NCBI GenBank assembly: GCA_002296655.1 | Contig: DBIN01000033.1 | Span: forward strand, 1-37,544 | DNA length: 37,544 nt | Origin: Acinetobacter sp. UBA801 | GTDB taxonomy: Bacteria > Pseudomonadota > Gammaproteobacteria > Pseudomonadales > Moraxellaceae | Direction: 5' to 3' | Shown: positions 9,919 to 17,315 of the stretch, piece after piece | Position numbering within the stretch: position 1 is the first letter of the stretch | Layout: each line of letters starts with the position of its first letter | Notes under the pieces: generated by a model | What the model was told of the DNA's origin: nothing | What the model saw: only the letters and a program-made list of their open reading frames with translations | Databases searched by the model: none | Made by a program: the position numbers and the translations under genes

Positions 9919-9940
9919 TCGAATCATCACACTCAATTTT

Positions 9941-9971
9941 AAAAATCCAGAACTTCGTTTCTGGATTTTTT
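9941..9971 (+). terminator. rho-independent terminator after ahpC
   Basis: AAAAATCCAGAA (9941-9952) pairs with TTCTGGATTTTT (9959-9970), a 12-bp perfect stem with a 6-base loop, ending in a T-run. Confidence 0.92.
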
Positions 9972-10117
9972 ATGCCCATGATTTGTGACCCTGTGTAGCC
10001 TCAGTTTCAGCACGATTATTCCATTCTTGCAATGCTGTATGCCAAATTTGCACTAGGTTGTGGTGCGATGAGCGATTAAGATTAAAGCATCTATTCTCCT
10101 AGCAATAGGTGTGACAC

Positions 10118-11002
10118 ATGAAAAAAATAATCGGTTTATATCGCAACCAAAATATGCATTGGGTGGGCGATGGTTTTCCCGTTAAAAATCTATTTTCTTA
10201 TGACCGTTTAGGTCAGGCGATCAGTCCATTTTTACTCTTGGATTATGCAGCGCCGTATCATTTTGATGCAACTACGGCACAGCATGGTGTGGGTTCGCAT
10301 CCACATCGTGGTTTTGAAACAGTGACGCTTGCCTATCAAGGCGAAGTAACGCATAAAGATTCGGCAGGCGGTGGTGGCACCATCAAAAAAGGTGATGTAC
10401 AGTGGATGACAGCAGGCGCAGGTGTAGTGCATGAGGAGTTTCACTCTAAAGACTATGCAGCACAAGGCGGGTTGTTTGAAATGGTACAGCTTTGGGTCAA
10501 TTTGCCTGCCGCAGATAAAATGACGACACCACGTTATCAAGCCATTGAATCTCAAAATATTCCGAAAATTGAGTTTGAAAATCAGGCGGGGCATTTACGC
10601 ATTATTGCAGGTCAGTACGCCGAGCAATCTGGACCTGCTAGCACCTTTAGCCCTGTTAATGTTTGGGATGGGCAACTGAAAGCCGCACAGACCCAAGTGC
10701 TGCATGTGCCTGTAGACCACAATACTTTATTGGTGGTGTTGGCTGGTGAAGTGCAAGTTAATGGCAGCCAACTTGTGCAAGATCATTCAGTGGTCTTGTT
10801 TGCTCAAGATGGCGAAGCGTTAATTCAGCTTGAAGCACTGCAAGATACGCATTTTTTAGTGCTGACAGGCAAACCACTAAATGAACCTATCCAAGGCTAT
10901 GGTCCATTTGTCATGAATACCAAGCAGGAAATCATTCAAGCTTTTGAAGATTTTAATCAAGGTAAGTTTGGTGAAATTCCCGTGCAACATCAAGTGGGTT
11001 AA
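10118..11002 (+). CDS. pirin family protein
   Basis: Bicupin protein of the pirin family; some members act as iron-dependent quercetin 2,3-dioxygenases, others as redox-sensing regulators, and the role of this one is not known. 294 residues. The N-terminal cupin keeps the metal ligands: H61 and H63 in GSHPHRGFET, H105 and E107 in GVVHEEF. The pirin hallmark AGGGGTIKKGDVQWMTAG is present. The second cupin covers about residues 150-240. ATG 10118 is preceded by AGGTG about nine bases upstream. It lies downstream of ahpC but behind that gene's terminator, so it is a separate unit. A strong terminator follows. Confidence 0.93.
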   Translation: MKKIIGLYRNQNMHWVGDGFPVKNLFSYDRLGQAISPFLLLDYAAPYHFDATTAQHGVGSHPHRGFETVTLAYQGEVTHKDSAGGGGTIKKGDVQWMTAGAGVVHEEFHSKDYAAQGGLFEMVQLWVNLPAADKMTTPRYQAIESQNIPKIEFENQAGHLRIIAGQYAEQSGPASTFSPVNVWDGQLKAAQTQVLHVPVDHNTLLVVLAGEVQVNGSQLVQDHSVVLFAQDGEALIQLEALQDTHFLVLTGKPLNEPIQGYGPFVMNTKQEIIQAFEDFNQGKFGEIPVQHQVG

Positions 11003-11023
11003 GCTTTAAAAATCTTAGCCAAG

Positions 11024-11060
11024 AAAAAAGCCTCATGTCGATGTCCCGACAGAGGCTTTT
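11024..11060 (+). terminator. rho-independent terminator after the pirin gene
   Basis: AAAAGCCTC (11026-11034) pairs with GAGGCTTTT (11052-11060). Inside it TGTCG (11036-11040) pairs with CGACA (11047-11051) after a single bulged A. A T-rich stretch follows. Confidence 0.88.
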
Positions 11061-11422
11061 GTTGTTCTGGCGCTGTCAAATTTCTAGTTTTAGCGGATTG
11101 ATCATATTCTTTATGATAATTAGCTGTGATGTAGTTATTATTTTTGTGCTTGCTATCATAGCGTTTAGACATTTATTTGTAAAACGAAATTATGAAATTG
11201 GTGAATTTATCTACATGGTTTAGAACGCTATTTATAGAATTTATCGAATAATTTGAATGAATTATAAACTTATTTAAGCTGTTTCTGATTGTTAAAAATT
11301 GTCATCATATTGCCAATGTACTTTGTGTTGTTTCTCTGTGAAAAGTACACAATCTGGTAGTTTTTAATAGCTCATTTTTCTTAGGCATGGTTCATAATTT
11401 CATAAAGTATGTAAAAAGATGG
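11061..11422. other. AT-rich intergenic region with an 8-bp inverted repeat
   Basis: No supportable gene. An open frame of 62 codons here begins inside the terminator hairpin and is AT-driven hydrophobic sequence. TGTACTTT at 11317-11324 and AAAGTACA at 11342-11349 form a perfect inverted repeat whose centres are 25 bp apart, placed 75-105 bp before the oxidoreductase start. It may be an operator or part of the promoter region. Confidence 0.4.
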
Positions 11423-12730
11423 ATGATCGGTTTGGATATCGCAGTGATCGGTAGTGGTATGGCTGGACTGGCTACCGCAAGAATTCTTAAAGATGCAGGG
11501 CACAATATTACAATTTTTGAGGCGCTGCCTGGTCGTGGAATGGACAGTCATAGCATCGAATTTGAAGGTGGTTTAATTGATGCGCCGTTAAGGGTCATGA
11601 ATCCACATTTGTGGAAAAACACCCTCAGTTTAGCGACACATTTAGGGATTAAAACTTATCCTGTGCGTACATATATGGCGTGCAGTTGGTTATTTGAAGA
11701 TCGTACGGAAACTTGGTTGACCACAAGCCGTACTCGTATTGGTAATTTTCCCATCATTAATAACCGTAAAGGAATCCAACAATACGGCTGGCGTTTGGTG
11801 AAAGGCATGTTGCAGTTAAAAACGGCCATTGCTAAATTTTTCAAATCCAAGAACCAAGACATGACCCTTGCGGAATTTATCAATCGCAACGAAATTGAAG
11901 AAGTGTTTTGGCATGGTGCAGTGATGCCAGTGCTTTACACCATTTGTACTTGTGACCCTAAGACCATTGGTGAATGGCCAGCAAAACCATTGTTGGTGTT
12001 TTTACGCCAATTAACTGATGGTGATGCGTTATTGCGTTTACAAGGGGGCACGCCCGCATTAGTTGATAAGTTGATTGAAGGCATTAATATTCAAAGTGGT
12101 GCAGCGATTACTCACGTTCATCAACAAGAAGAAGGTGTGGTTGTTGAAAATTCTGCAGGTCAGTCGCAAACATTTGACCGTGTGGTGATTGCAACGCCAA
12201 CTACTAAAGTTCAAGACTTCTTAGATAATCAACAATTTGCTGAAGATATTGAATTGCTTAAACAATTTAAATTCGAGCAGGGTGATTTAGTGATTCACAC
12301 CGATCAAACGGTGATGCCGCCAAAACGTAAAGACTGGTCTGTTTTAAGTTATATGATGGATCGTAAATTTACACGTCAGCAATTTACGGTGTGGCTTAAC
12401 TCGATTGAACCAACGCTGGTCGGCAAATCTCCAGTATTCCAAACATGGCGTCCAGTCACACCAATTGATCCGAAAAAGATCATTTCAACGGTGACTTTAA
12501 CCCGCGCTGTAGTGGATTCAAAGACGGTGGCATTAAACAAAGAGTTGCAGCAACGCCATCACCAAGACAATCGTAAAGTATTCTTCTGTGGTTCATGGTC
12601 TTGTGATGGTTTGCCAATTTTAGAATCTGCAGTGACTTCAGCCATGCATATTGCAGAAATTTTTGGTGCACCATTACCGTTTATTGATTTGAAACCACAA
12701 GTTGAGGTTGCGCCACAATTAGGGTATTAA
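11423..12730 (+). CDS. FAD-dependent amine-oxidase-like oxidoreductase
   Basis: Flavoprotein of the amine oxidase / protoporphyrinogen oxidase-like superfamily; the substrate is not known. From ATG 11423 it has 435 residues and starts MIGLDIAVIGSGMAGLATAR, with the dinucleotide-binding GSGMAG at residues 10-15 and an acidic residue ending the second strand (ITIFEALPGRG). RVVIATPT is the conserved strand before the second FAD segment, and the C-terminal FAD motif is VFFCGSWSCDGLPILESAVTSAM. An upstream ATG at 11387 adds 12 residues (MVHNFIKYVKRW) with AGG only one base away, so I prefer the internal start. A methyltransferase gene follows after a MITE-like insertion. Similar flavoproteins pair with cyclopropane synthase-type methyltransferases in lipid-modification clusters, but that link is inference. 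Confidence 0.82.
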   Translation: MIGLDIAVIGSGMAGLATARILKDAGHNITIFEALPGRGMDSHSIEFEGGLIDAPLRVMNPHLWKNTLSLATHLGIKTYPVRTYMACSWLFEDRTETWLTTSRTRIGNFPIINNRKGIQQYGWRLVKGMLQLKTAIAKFFKSKNQDMTLAEFINRNEIEEVFWHGAVMPVLYTICTCDPKTIGEWPAKPLLVFLRQLTDGDALLRLQGGTPALVDKLIEGINIQSGAAITHVHQQEEGVVVENSAGQSQTFDRVVIATPTTKVQDFLDNQQFAEDIELLKQFKFEQGDLVIHTDQTVMPPKRKDWSVLSYMMDRKFTRQQFTVWLNSIEPTLVGKSPVFQTWRPVTPIDPKKIISTVTLTRAVVDSKTVALNKELQQRHHQDNRKVFFCGSWSCDGLPILESAVTSAMHIAEIFGAPLPFIDLKPQVEVAPQLGY

Positions 12731-12734
12731 GTTT

Positions 12735-13002
12735 AGGGTCTGTTGATATTTCATAAATGGTTTGTGCTGTAGGCTAAAACTGAGCAGATCAGGCATGAAA
12801 CGCAGGGAATAGTGGGTCTATTGCCAAGTTTCATAACGCAATCTGAGAAAGTTTTAGCCACAGCCTTTCAGGACAAGTATATTTTTTGCTGCTATTGCGT
12901 TATGAGTCAGTCATTTAGAATGACTAAATTTCCTGCCTCATGCCTTATATCAGCTAAAAAATATGCGTTGTCGCAAACATAGATGAATTATCAACAGACC
13001 CT
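12735..13002. mobile_element. 268-bp MITE-like element with 14-bp perfect terminal inverted repeats
   Basis: Fills the gap between the oxidoreductase and the methyltransferase. The ends are AGGGTCTGTTGATA (12735-12748) and TATCAACAGACCCT (12989-13002), perfect inverted repeats of 14 bp. Inside are further pairings: TCATAACGCAAT (12831-12842) with ATTGCGTTATGA (12894-12905), 12 of 12; GCTGT-A-GGCTAAAAC (12766-12780) with GTTTTAGCCACAGC (12851-12864), one bulge; AGGCATGA (12791-12798) with TCATGCCT (12938-12945); and a local hairpin AGTCATT-TAG-AATGACT (12909-12925). There is no coding frame. Terminal repeats plus absence of coding capacity fit a miniature inverted-repeat transposable element. 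No clear target duplication is seen. Confidence 0.78.
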
Positions 13003-13027
13003 CTTTTTTGAATTAGACTGAGTCAGC

Positions 13028-13858
13028 ATGAAATGGCAACAGGTGATACGACAGCATTTTCCAAAACATAAATATGCCATTCAAGCGGCATATTTGGGAG
13101 ATACTTCCGCGTTGCCGTGGAGCAACCTAGGTTATTGGTCAGATGCAGTGGGATATGATTATCCCGCTGCATGTCAAAATTTAGCCGCGCATTTGGCAGC
13201 AGCAGTCCGTTTAAATTCAAAAGATGCTGTGTTGGATTTAGGCTGTGGGCAAGGTGCCAGTCTTAAATACTGGTTAGAACACTATCAAGTACAACAGCTT
13301 GAGGCCATTGAGCTTCAAGATCATCATGTGCAGTCGATTCGACACCATTTAAATTCAAATATTAAAATTCACGCTGCTTCATTTTTAAATTTAAAAGCAC
13401 TTTTTGCACAACCCCGTTTTGATGTGGTGTTCTGTATCGATGCAGCATATCACAGTCATTTGAATTCATTTTTAAGTCAGGTCAGTACAGTTTTGAATTC
13501 AAATGGACGTTTGGGCTTTCATTATTTAATTTGGACAGAGCAAGCGCCAATGCATACATTCAAACAGCTGCAATATCATGCCTTATTAAAATCCGCCGAT
13601 GTCAATTTTAAAGATCTAATGTCTGAAAGTCAGCTTCGGGCAGTCTTAGCACAGTTTGAATTTAAACAGATTCGGGTAGAAGATTTATCGGCACAGGTTC
13701 TAGCAGGTTTTGCTGATTATGTGAATCAGCATCTCAGGCATCGAGTGCAAACGCGAGATGCAGACTGGTTTAAAATTGCCATGACCGCACGTTTATGTGC
13801 CAAGCTCTATGCAGATGGCTGGATTAAATATGTGCAGGTGAGTGCGGAAAAAGCTTAA
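13028..13858 (+). CDS. class I SAM-dependent methyltransferase
   Basis: Rossmann-type methyltransferase of 276 residues; acceptor unknown. Motif I is VLDLGCGQGAS at residues 68-78, the acidic end of strand 2 is EAIEL, motif II-like FDVVFCIDAAYHSH follows, and the post-motif strand is GRLGFHYLIW. The N-terminal YLGDTSALPWSNLGYWSD resembles enzymes that methylate small molecules or lipids (cyclopropane synthase / erg6-like group) rather than DNA or rRNA. ATG 13028 lies 25 bases past the end of the MITE-like element, so the element's right end now sits where a promoter or ribosome site would be. It may once have been co-transcribed with the upstream oxidoreductase. Confidence 0.83.
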   Translation: MKWQQVIRQHFPKHKYAIQAAYLGDTSALPWSNLGYWSDAVGYDYPAACQNLAAHLAAAVRLNSKDAVLDLGCGQGASLKYWLEHYQVQQLEAIELQDHHVQSIRHHLNSNIKIHAASFLNLKALFAQPRFDVVFCIDAAYHSHLNSFLSQVSTVLNSNGRLGFHYLIWTEQAPMHTFKQLQYHALLKSADVNFKDLMSESQLRAVLAQFEFKQIRVEDLSAQVLAGFADYVNQHLRHRVQTRDADWFKIAMTARLCAKLYADGWIKYVQVSAEKA

Positions 13859-14044
13859 TCTATCGTAATCGGCTGATAGATGATGAAATTTTTCGGTGTT
13901 GGCGGTTTCCATGATTGGTTTTAAATCTCACCTACCACATCAAACTGCTTCGGTAAAATTTTTGCGCCATTGGGGGTTTAAGTTTTGCAGATAGATCGAT
14001 GCACTGAATAAATTGGTAATTCGGACAGAATGAGGAAGATAAAA

Positions 14045-14148
14045 TAGACTTCTTGCGTTAGTCAAATTTTAAGCAGCCAAAAGCTATATTTTATGAGGTT
14101 TTAGGCGATTCAAAAATTAGACAAAACTATACTTTCGCAAGAGGTCTA
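14045..14148. mobile_element. 104-bp MITE-like element with 18-bp imperfect inverted ends
   Basis: The left end TAGACTTCTTGCGTTAGT (14045-14062) and the inverted right end TAGACCTCTTGCGAAAGT (complement of 14131-14148) agree at 15 of 18 bases. If the ends are taken as GAC...GTC, both sides are flanked by TA, which could be a target duplication. The 68-base interior codes for nothing. It lies between the methyltransferase gene and the tRNA-Thr terminator. The parent transposon family is not certain. Confidence 0.68.
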
Positions 14149-14163
14149 ATATACGTTTATATA

Positions 14164-14200
14164 AACAAAAAACCTCATAAATTAGAAGTTTATGAGGTTT
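14164..14200 (-). terminator. terminator of tRNA-Thr
   Basis: Perfect 12-bp stem AAACCTCATAAA (14170-14181) / TTTATGAGGTTT (14189-14200) with a 7-base loop. Read on the minus strand it ends in a run of six T residues, directly behind the tRNA 3' end. Confidence 0.88.
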
Positions 14201-14204
14201 AATA

Positions 14205-14280
<76 letters not shown>

Positions 14281-14292
14281 GTTGTGTAGAGA

Positions 14293-14320
14293 ATTTTACA
14301 GAATTTTTACCTGCGCGCAA
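14293..14320 (-). promoter_or_regulatory. promoter of tRNA-Thr
   Basis: On the minus strand TTGCGC (14315-14320), a 16-bp spacer and TAAAAT (14293-14298) lie just upstream of the tRNA 5' end at 14280, leaving about 12 bases from the -10 to the mature end. Confidence 0.6.
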
Positions 14321-14488
14321 GCCAAAAAGTAACCGTTTAATGCAGGGCATAGCGTTTTTGCAGATTTTGTATGCAATGTTTGGCAAATTACCAATGAGGA
14401 AATTACACAAAAGCTTTCGAAGGAAATGAGCCCAGCGTGTGGTGGACTCATTGAAGAAAATAACTTGAAATGATGTGTGAAAAAGTGA

Positions 14489-14716
14489 TTATTTATTTCT
14501 TAAGATGCGGTCTAAATCTTGTGCGCATTCTTCTAAGGTAAAGGCCATATCAAGTTGCATTTGTGGTTTGAGTTCATTTGCGAGCGTTCTCCATTGTTCA
14601 ATTAGGCGAATGGCTTTTTGAATCTTATGTTTGTTGATGTCTTTGGCGATGGTAGGCGTGTATCCTCCACGTTTAGCATTTTTAATTTGTTTGACATAAT
14701 TTTGGCTGTTATTCAT
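14489..14716 (-). CDS. small hypothetical protein, 75 residues
   Basis: Not a family I recognise. ATG 14716 (MNNSQNYVKQIKN) has GGGAG six bases upstream, a better start than the ATG at 14758 that adds 14 residues with no ribosome site. The N-terminal half is basic (KNAKRGGYTPTIAKDINKHK). The C-terminal half is predicted helical with mixed charge (LIEQWRTLANELKPQMQLDMAFTLEECAQDLDRILRNK) and could mediate dimerisation. There is no signal peptide or membrane segment. It lies between the tRNA-Thr gene and an IS remnant, so it may be accessory cargo. A weak hairpin at 14425-14452 (AATGAG/CTCATT) lies downstream on its strand. Confidence 0.55.
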   Translation of the reverse strand: MNNSQNYVKQIKNAKRGGYTPTIAKDINKHKIQKAIRLIEQWRTLANELKPQMQLDMAFTLEECAQDLDRILRNK

Positions 14717-14770
14717 GTTCGCTCCCGAATAGCAGTTATATATGTAAGGCATTTGCATGCTTTTATTATG

Positions 14771-15054
14771 CTAAAGCTTAATGATGACCCTTTTATGTAG
14801 AACGCTGAGATGACTCAGTAAAAATAAAAAAGGTTTTGATAAAATAATAAATTTCTTCACCTCTTCTTGTTTGCCTTTGTCTGGAGCACAACAGTGTTTG
14901 GCAGGAGCGAACCAAATGGTAATATTTCCCCAATTCATGAGAGCTCGGTCATATGAAGACCAGTGGGTTGTAGGATAAATTTTAGGTTTAGGCTTATTCA
15001 TTTGAAAAATTATATTGTGGAATAAGCCTTAGAGATAGGTTGTGCAACACAGCC
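14771..15054 (-). mobile_element. decayed IS5-family (IS903-type) insertion sequence, one end plus transposase N-terminus
   Basis: GGCTGTGTTGCACAACC on the minus strand (15038-15054) closely resembles the terminal repeat of IS903-group IS5 elements, which begin GGCTTTGTTGCAC. From 15001 an ATG opens MNKPKPKIYPTTHWSSYDRA, then WGNITIWFAP and GKQE, which is the N-terminus of the matching DDE transposase. After about 45 residues the similarity is lost and the frame ends at 14771 with unrelated residues, against a normal length near 300. The other IS end is not found further left. It is therefore a dead fragment, left by deletion. Confidence 0.75.
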
Positions 15055-15058
15055 AAAT

Positions 15059-15093
15059 AGTATGAAGTCGCTGATATTATACGACTTCATACT
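15059..15093 (-). terminator. probable terminator of the Dyp peroxidase gene
   Basis: Perfect 12-bp inverted repeat AGTATGAAGTCG (15059-15070) / CGACTTCATACT (15082-15093) with an 11-base loop, nine bases past the minus-strand stop codon. The following T-stretch is short (ATTTGG). The IS remnant starts five bases beyond it. Confidence 0.55.
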
Positions 15094-15102
15094 GATTGCA
15101 GA

Positions 15103-16023
15103 CTAATCTTCCAAAACTTCTTCTAGCAGCTCTTCACTTGGGGCAAAGTAATATGCGCCATCCAAGGCAGTCACAAAGTGCAATAAACGGTCATGGATGC
15201 CATCACCTGAAGTACCAAACATACGTTCTAACATGGCATCAATAATGCTCAAATCTTTGGTATAGGCAATAAAGAATAAACCCTGATCGCCCTTGCCATC
15301 ACCATAAGGTAAAGAGTGGCGCAAAATTTCCATCTCATTGCCTGCATCATCTTCAACGACTGTACGTGACACGTGCGAATTTTCAGGCTGTACATCTTCG
15401 TCTAATTCAATCGATTCTAGTTTGGTTCTTCCAATCACCTGCTGTTGGGCATCGACTTTGAGCTTTTTCCATTTTTCTAAATCGTGGCAATAGCGCTGTG
15501 CAAAAATAAAAGAACCATCGGCAAACACGCCTGCATCTTCACCTAAAAGTGCAACTTCGGCACGATCGTCTGGAAATTGTGGGTTTTCGGTACCATCTAT
15601 AAAGCCAGTGATGTCGCGTCCATCAAAATAACGGAAACAGACCCGTTCATCCAAGACTTCAATTTTGTCTTGAATCCCCTCAAAAAATGCCTGACTGAGT
15701 GCAAAGCAAATATCTGCACGGGCACTGGCGAGATGAATAATCACATCGGCAGGCACGACAGGCATTGGGTACGCCCCTTGAATCGGTTGTAATTGTTTAA
15801 AACCTTCTGGAGATTGCTGATAGAGCTGTGCCCAAAGTTCAGGGCCAAAAGCAACGGCAGTTTTAATTTGGGCATGTGGATGTTGGGTAATCAAACGATC
15901 CCGTGTGCTTAACAAGTCAGCCAATTTTTCTTTTAATTCAGCAATGCTTAAGTCTTTTAAACGAAATACAAGAAAGCGAGCATGATCTGAAGGTAGTGGT
16001 AAAATTACAGATTGGGCAGTCAT
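15103..16023 (-). CDS. Dyp-type heme peroxidase (YfeX-like)
   Basis: Dye-decolourising peroxidase family; binds heme b and oxidises phenolics or porphyrinogens with hydrogen peroxide, and is cytoplasmic here because no signal peptide is present. 306 residues, near the length of Escherichia coli YfeX. The family signature GFIDGTENP gives the catalytic Asp at D143. H217 in NSHVSR fits the proximal heme ligand and R236 in ILRHSLPY the distal Arg. The C-terminus is acidic (SEELLEEVLED). ATG 16023 has AGGAG seven bases upstream. It diverges from the exporter gene at 16183. There is no encapsulin gene or encapsulin-targeting tail nearby. Confidence 0.92.
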   Translation of the reverse strand: MTAQSVILPLPSDHARFLVFRLKDLSIAELKEKLADLLSTRDRLITQHPHAQIKTAVAFGPELWAQLYQQSPEGFKQLQPIQGAYPMPVVPADVIIHLASARADICFALSQAFFEGIQDKIEVLDERVCFRYFDGRDITGFIDGTENPQFPDDRAEVALLGEDAGVFADGSFIFAQRYCHDLEKWKKLKVDAQQQVIGRTKLESIELDEDVQPENSHVSRTVVEDDAGNEMEILRHSLPYGDGKGDQGLFFIAYTKDLSIIDAMLERMFGTSGDGIHDRLLHFVTALDGAYYFAPSEELLEEVLED

Positions 16024-16182
16024 GTATAGCTCCTGAAAATTTGTTGTTTTCTATAAAGTTGACTTTATTGTGCCTGATTGTATGCAGGCTTAATAGCCTG
16101 AACCCGATTTTATTCAATGTTTTTAGTCATGGGATTAAGTGAAATATCATATAATACACTGTCTTGTGAAAAGCGGCGATGT

Positions 16183-16803
16183 ATGTCTTATCAAGTTTGG
16201 ATTGCGTTTATGTTGGCCTGTTGGGTGATTAGTGTTTCACCTGGCGCGGGTGCAATTGCCTCGATGTCGAGCGGCTTGAATTATGGTTTTCGACACGGTT
16301 ATTGGAATGCGATTGGTCTACAACTCGCTTTATTAGTGCAAATCGCGATTGTAGCTGCAGGGGCAGGGGTGTTATTCGCGACAACCCCTTGGGCATTTCT
16401 GATTGTGAAATGGTTTGGTGTGGCATATTTGTTATATCTAGCGTATTTGCAATGGGCAGCACCTGCTCAGTCGATTGAAATTCAAAACGAGCTGACGCGC
16501 AAATCTGCTGGAAAATTGGTGATGTACGGCTTTCTGGTCAATATGAGCAATCCCAAAGCGATTGTATTTTTATTGGCTGTTTTACCGCAATTTTTAGATT
16601 TATCTAAACCACAATGGACGCAATATGCAATTATGGCACTGACCATGATTAGTATTGATTTGATTGTGATGGCAGGCTATACGGGCTTGGCTGCAAAAGT
16701 TTTACGTTTATTAAGATCACCGAAGCAGCAAAAAGTCATGAATCGTACTTTTGCTGCATTGTTTGCAGGTGCTGCTTTTTTGTTGAGTTTGGTGCATCAG
16801 TAA
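16183..16803 (+). CDS. RhtB/LysE-family amino-acid exporter
   Basis: Inner-membrane efflux carrier of the LysE/RhtB superfamily, probably for homoserine lactone, threonine or related amino acids; the substrate is inferred from similarity. 206 residues, the same length as Escherichia coli RhtB. The family signature SVSPGAGAIASMSSGLNYGFRHG spans residues 20-42, and NMSNPKAIVFLLAVLPQF is the second conserved block before the C-terminal helices. About six membrane helices. I chose ATG 16183 (MSYQVWIAFML) because the hydrophobic N-terminus and family homology begin there; the frame extends 22 codons further upstream with polar, unrelated residues. Confidence 0.88.
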   Translation: MSYQVWIAFMLACWVISVSPGAGAIASMSSGLNYGFRHGYWNAIGLQLALLVQIAIVAAGAGVLFATTPWAFLIVKWFGVAYLLYLAYLQWAAPAQSIEIQNELTRKSAGKLVMYGFLVNMSNPKAIVFLLAVLPQFLDLSKPQWTQYAIMALTMISIDLIVMAGYTGLAAKVLRLLRSPKQQKVMNRTFAALFAGAAFLLSLVHQ

Positions 16804-16862
16804 TGCCTTCAATTACGCAAAAGTGTACGCTGTAATTATAAAAATAGATTGAGATATATATA

Positions 16863-17315
16863 TTGAAAATAAAGGGTATTCCGCGAGCACTTTATTGGCA
16901 ACATTGGTGGATCAGTATGTTGCTTTTGAGTTTTTCAACTTTAATAGCAATTGGATTAGCGATTCAGTTTTCAGTGGATAACGTGTTTTGGCCAATTGCT
17001 TTGATGGTGCATTTGAGTATCAATTTCTTTTTTTCTTTTGTATTTGCCGCCTTACAAACTTATTTTAAACATACCCTGTGGCAAAGTGTGGTGTTGATTA
17101 ATATTACGGCTGTGTTGTTGATTGCCATTCATGCAATGTTTTATCTACAAAAAATAGATTGGAATGCTATTTCAGAAGGTCAGCAGCAATTGAGTCTTTT
17201 ACAGCAAGTGATTCACAGTGATATAGCACTGTGGATAGTGTATATGCTGCCATTTTTGGTTGTAATGCTCATTGCTGCAATACAAAAATATAGACATTCA
17301 TTAACGAAAAACTAA
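16863..17315 (+). CDS. small multi-pass membrane protein of unknown function
   Basis: I do not recognise the family. 150 residues from a TTG start at 16863, with a weak purine-rich GAGA upstream; ATG 16917 is the alternative and would lose MKIKGIPRALYWQHWWIS. Four hydrophobic segments are visible, near residues 18-35, 43-68, 76-95 and 122-142, and the C-terminus is basic (KYRHSLTKN). It lies 59 bases behind the exporter gene on the same strand and may be co-transcribed with it. Its stop overlaps the convergent znuB stop by four bases. Confidence 0.6.
   Translation: MKIKGIPRALYWQHWWISMLLLSFSTLIAIGLAIQFSVDNVFWPIALMVHLSINFFFSFVFAALQTYFKHTLWQSVVLINITAVLLIAIHAMFYLQKIDWNAISEGQQQLSLLQQVIHSDIALWIVYMLPFLVVMLIAAIQKYRHSLTKN

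Noticed and set aside
11035..11223. 62-codon open frame with hydrophobic residues downstream of the pirin gene
   Set aside because: Its start codon lies inside the loop side of a terminator hairpin, it has no ribosome site, and its hydrophobicity follows from the AT-rich sequence.
13862..14034. Possible decayed coding sequence on the minus strand downstream of the methyltransferase
   Set aside because: All three frames show partly protein-like stretches (for example NPQWRKNFTEAV in one and AKILPKQFDVVGEI in another), so I cannot tell which, if any, was coding and could not name a family.
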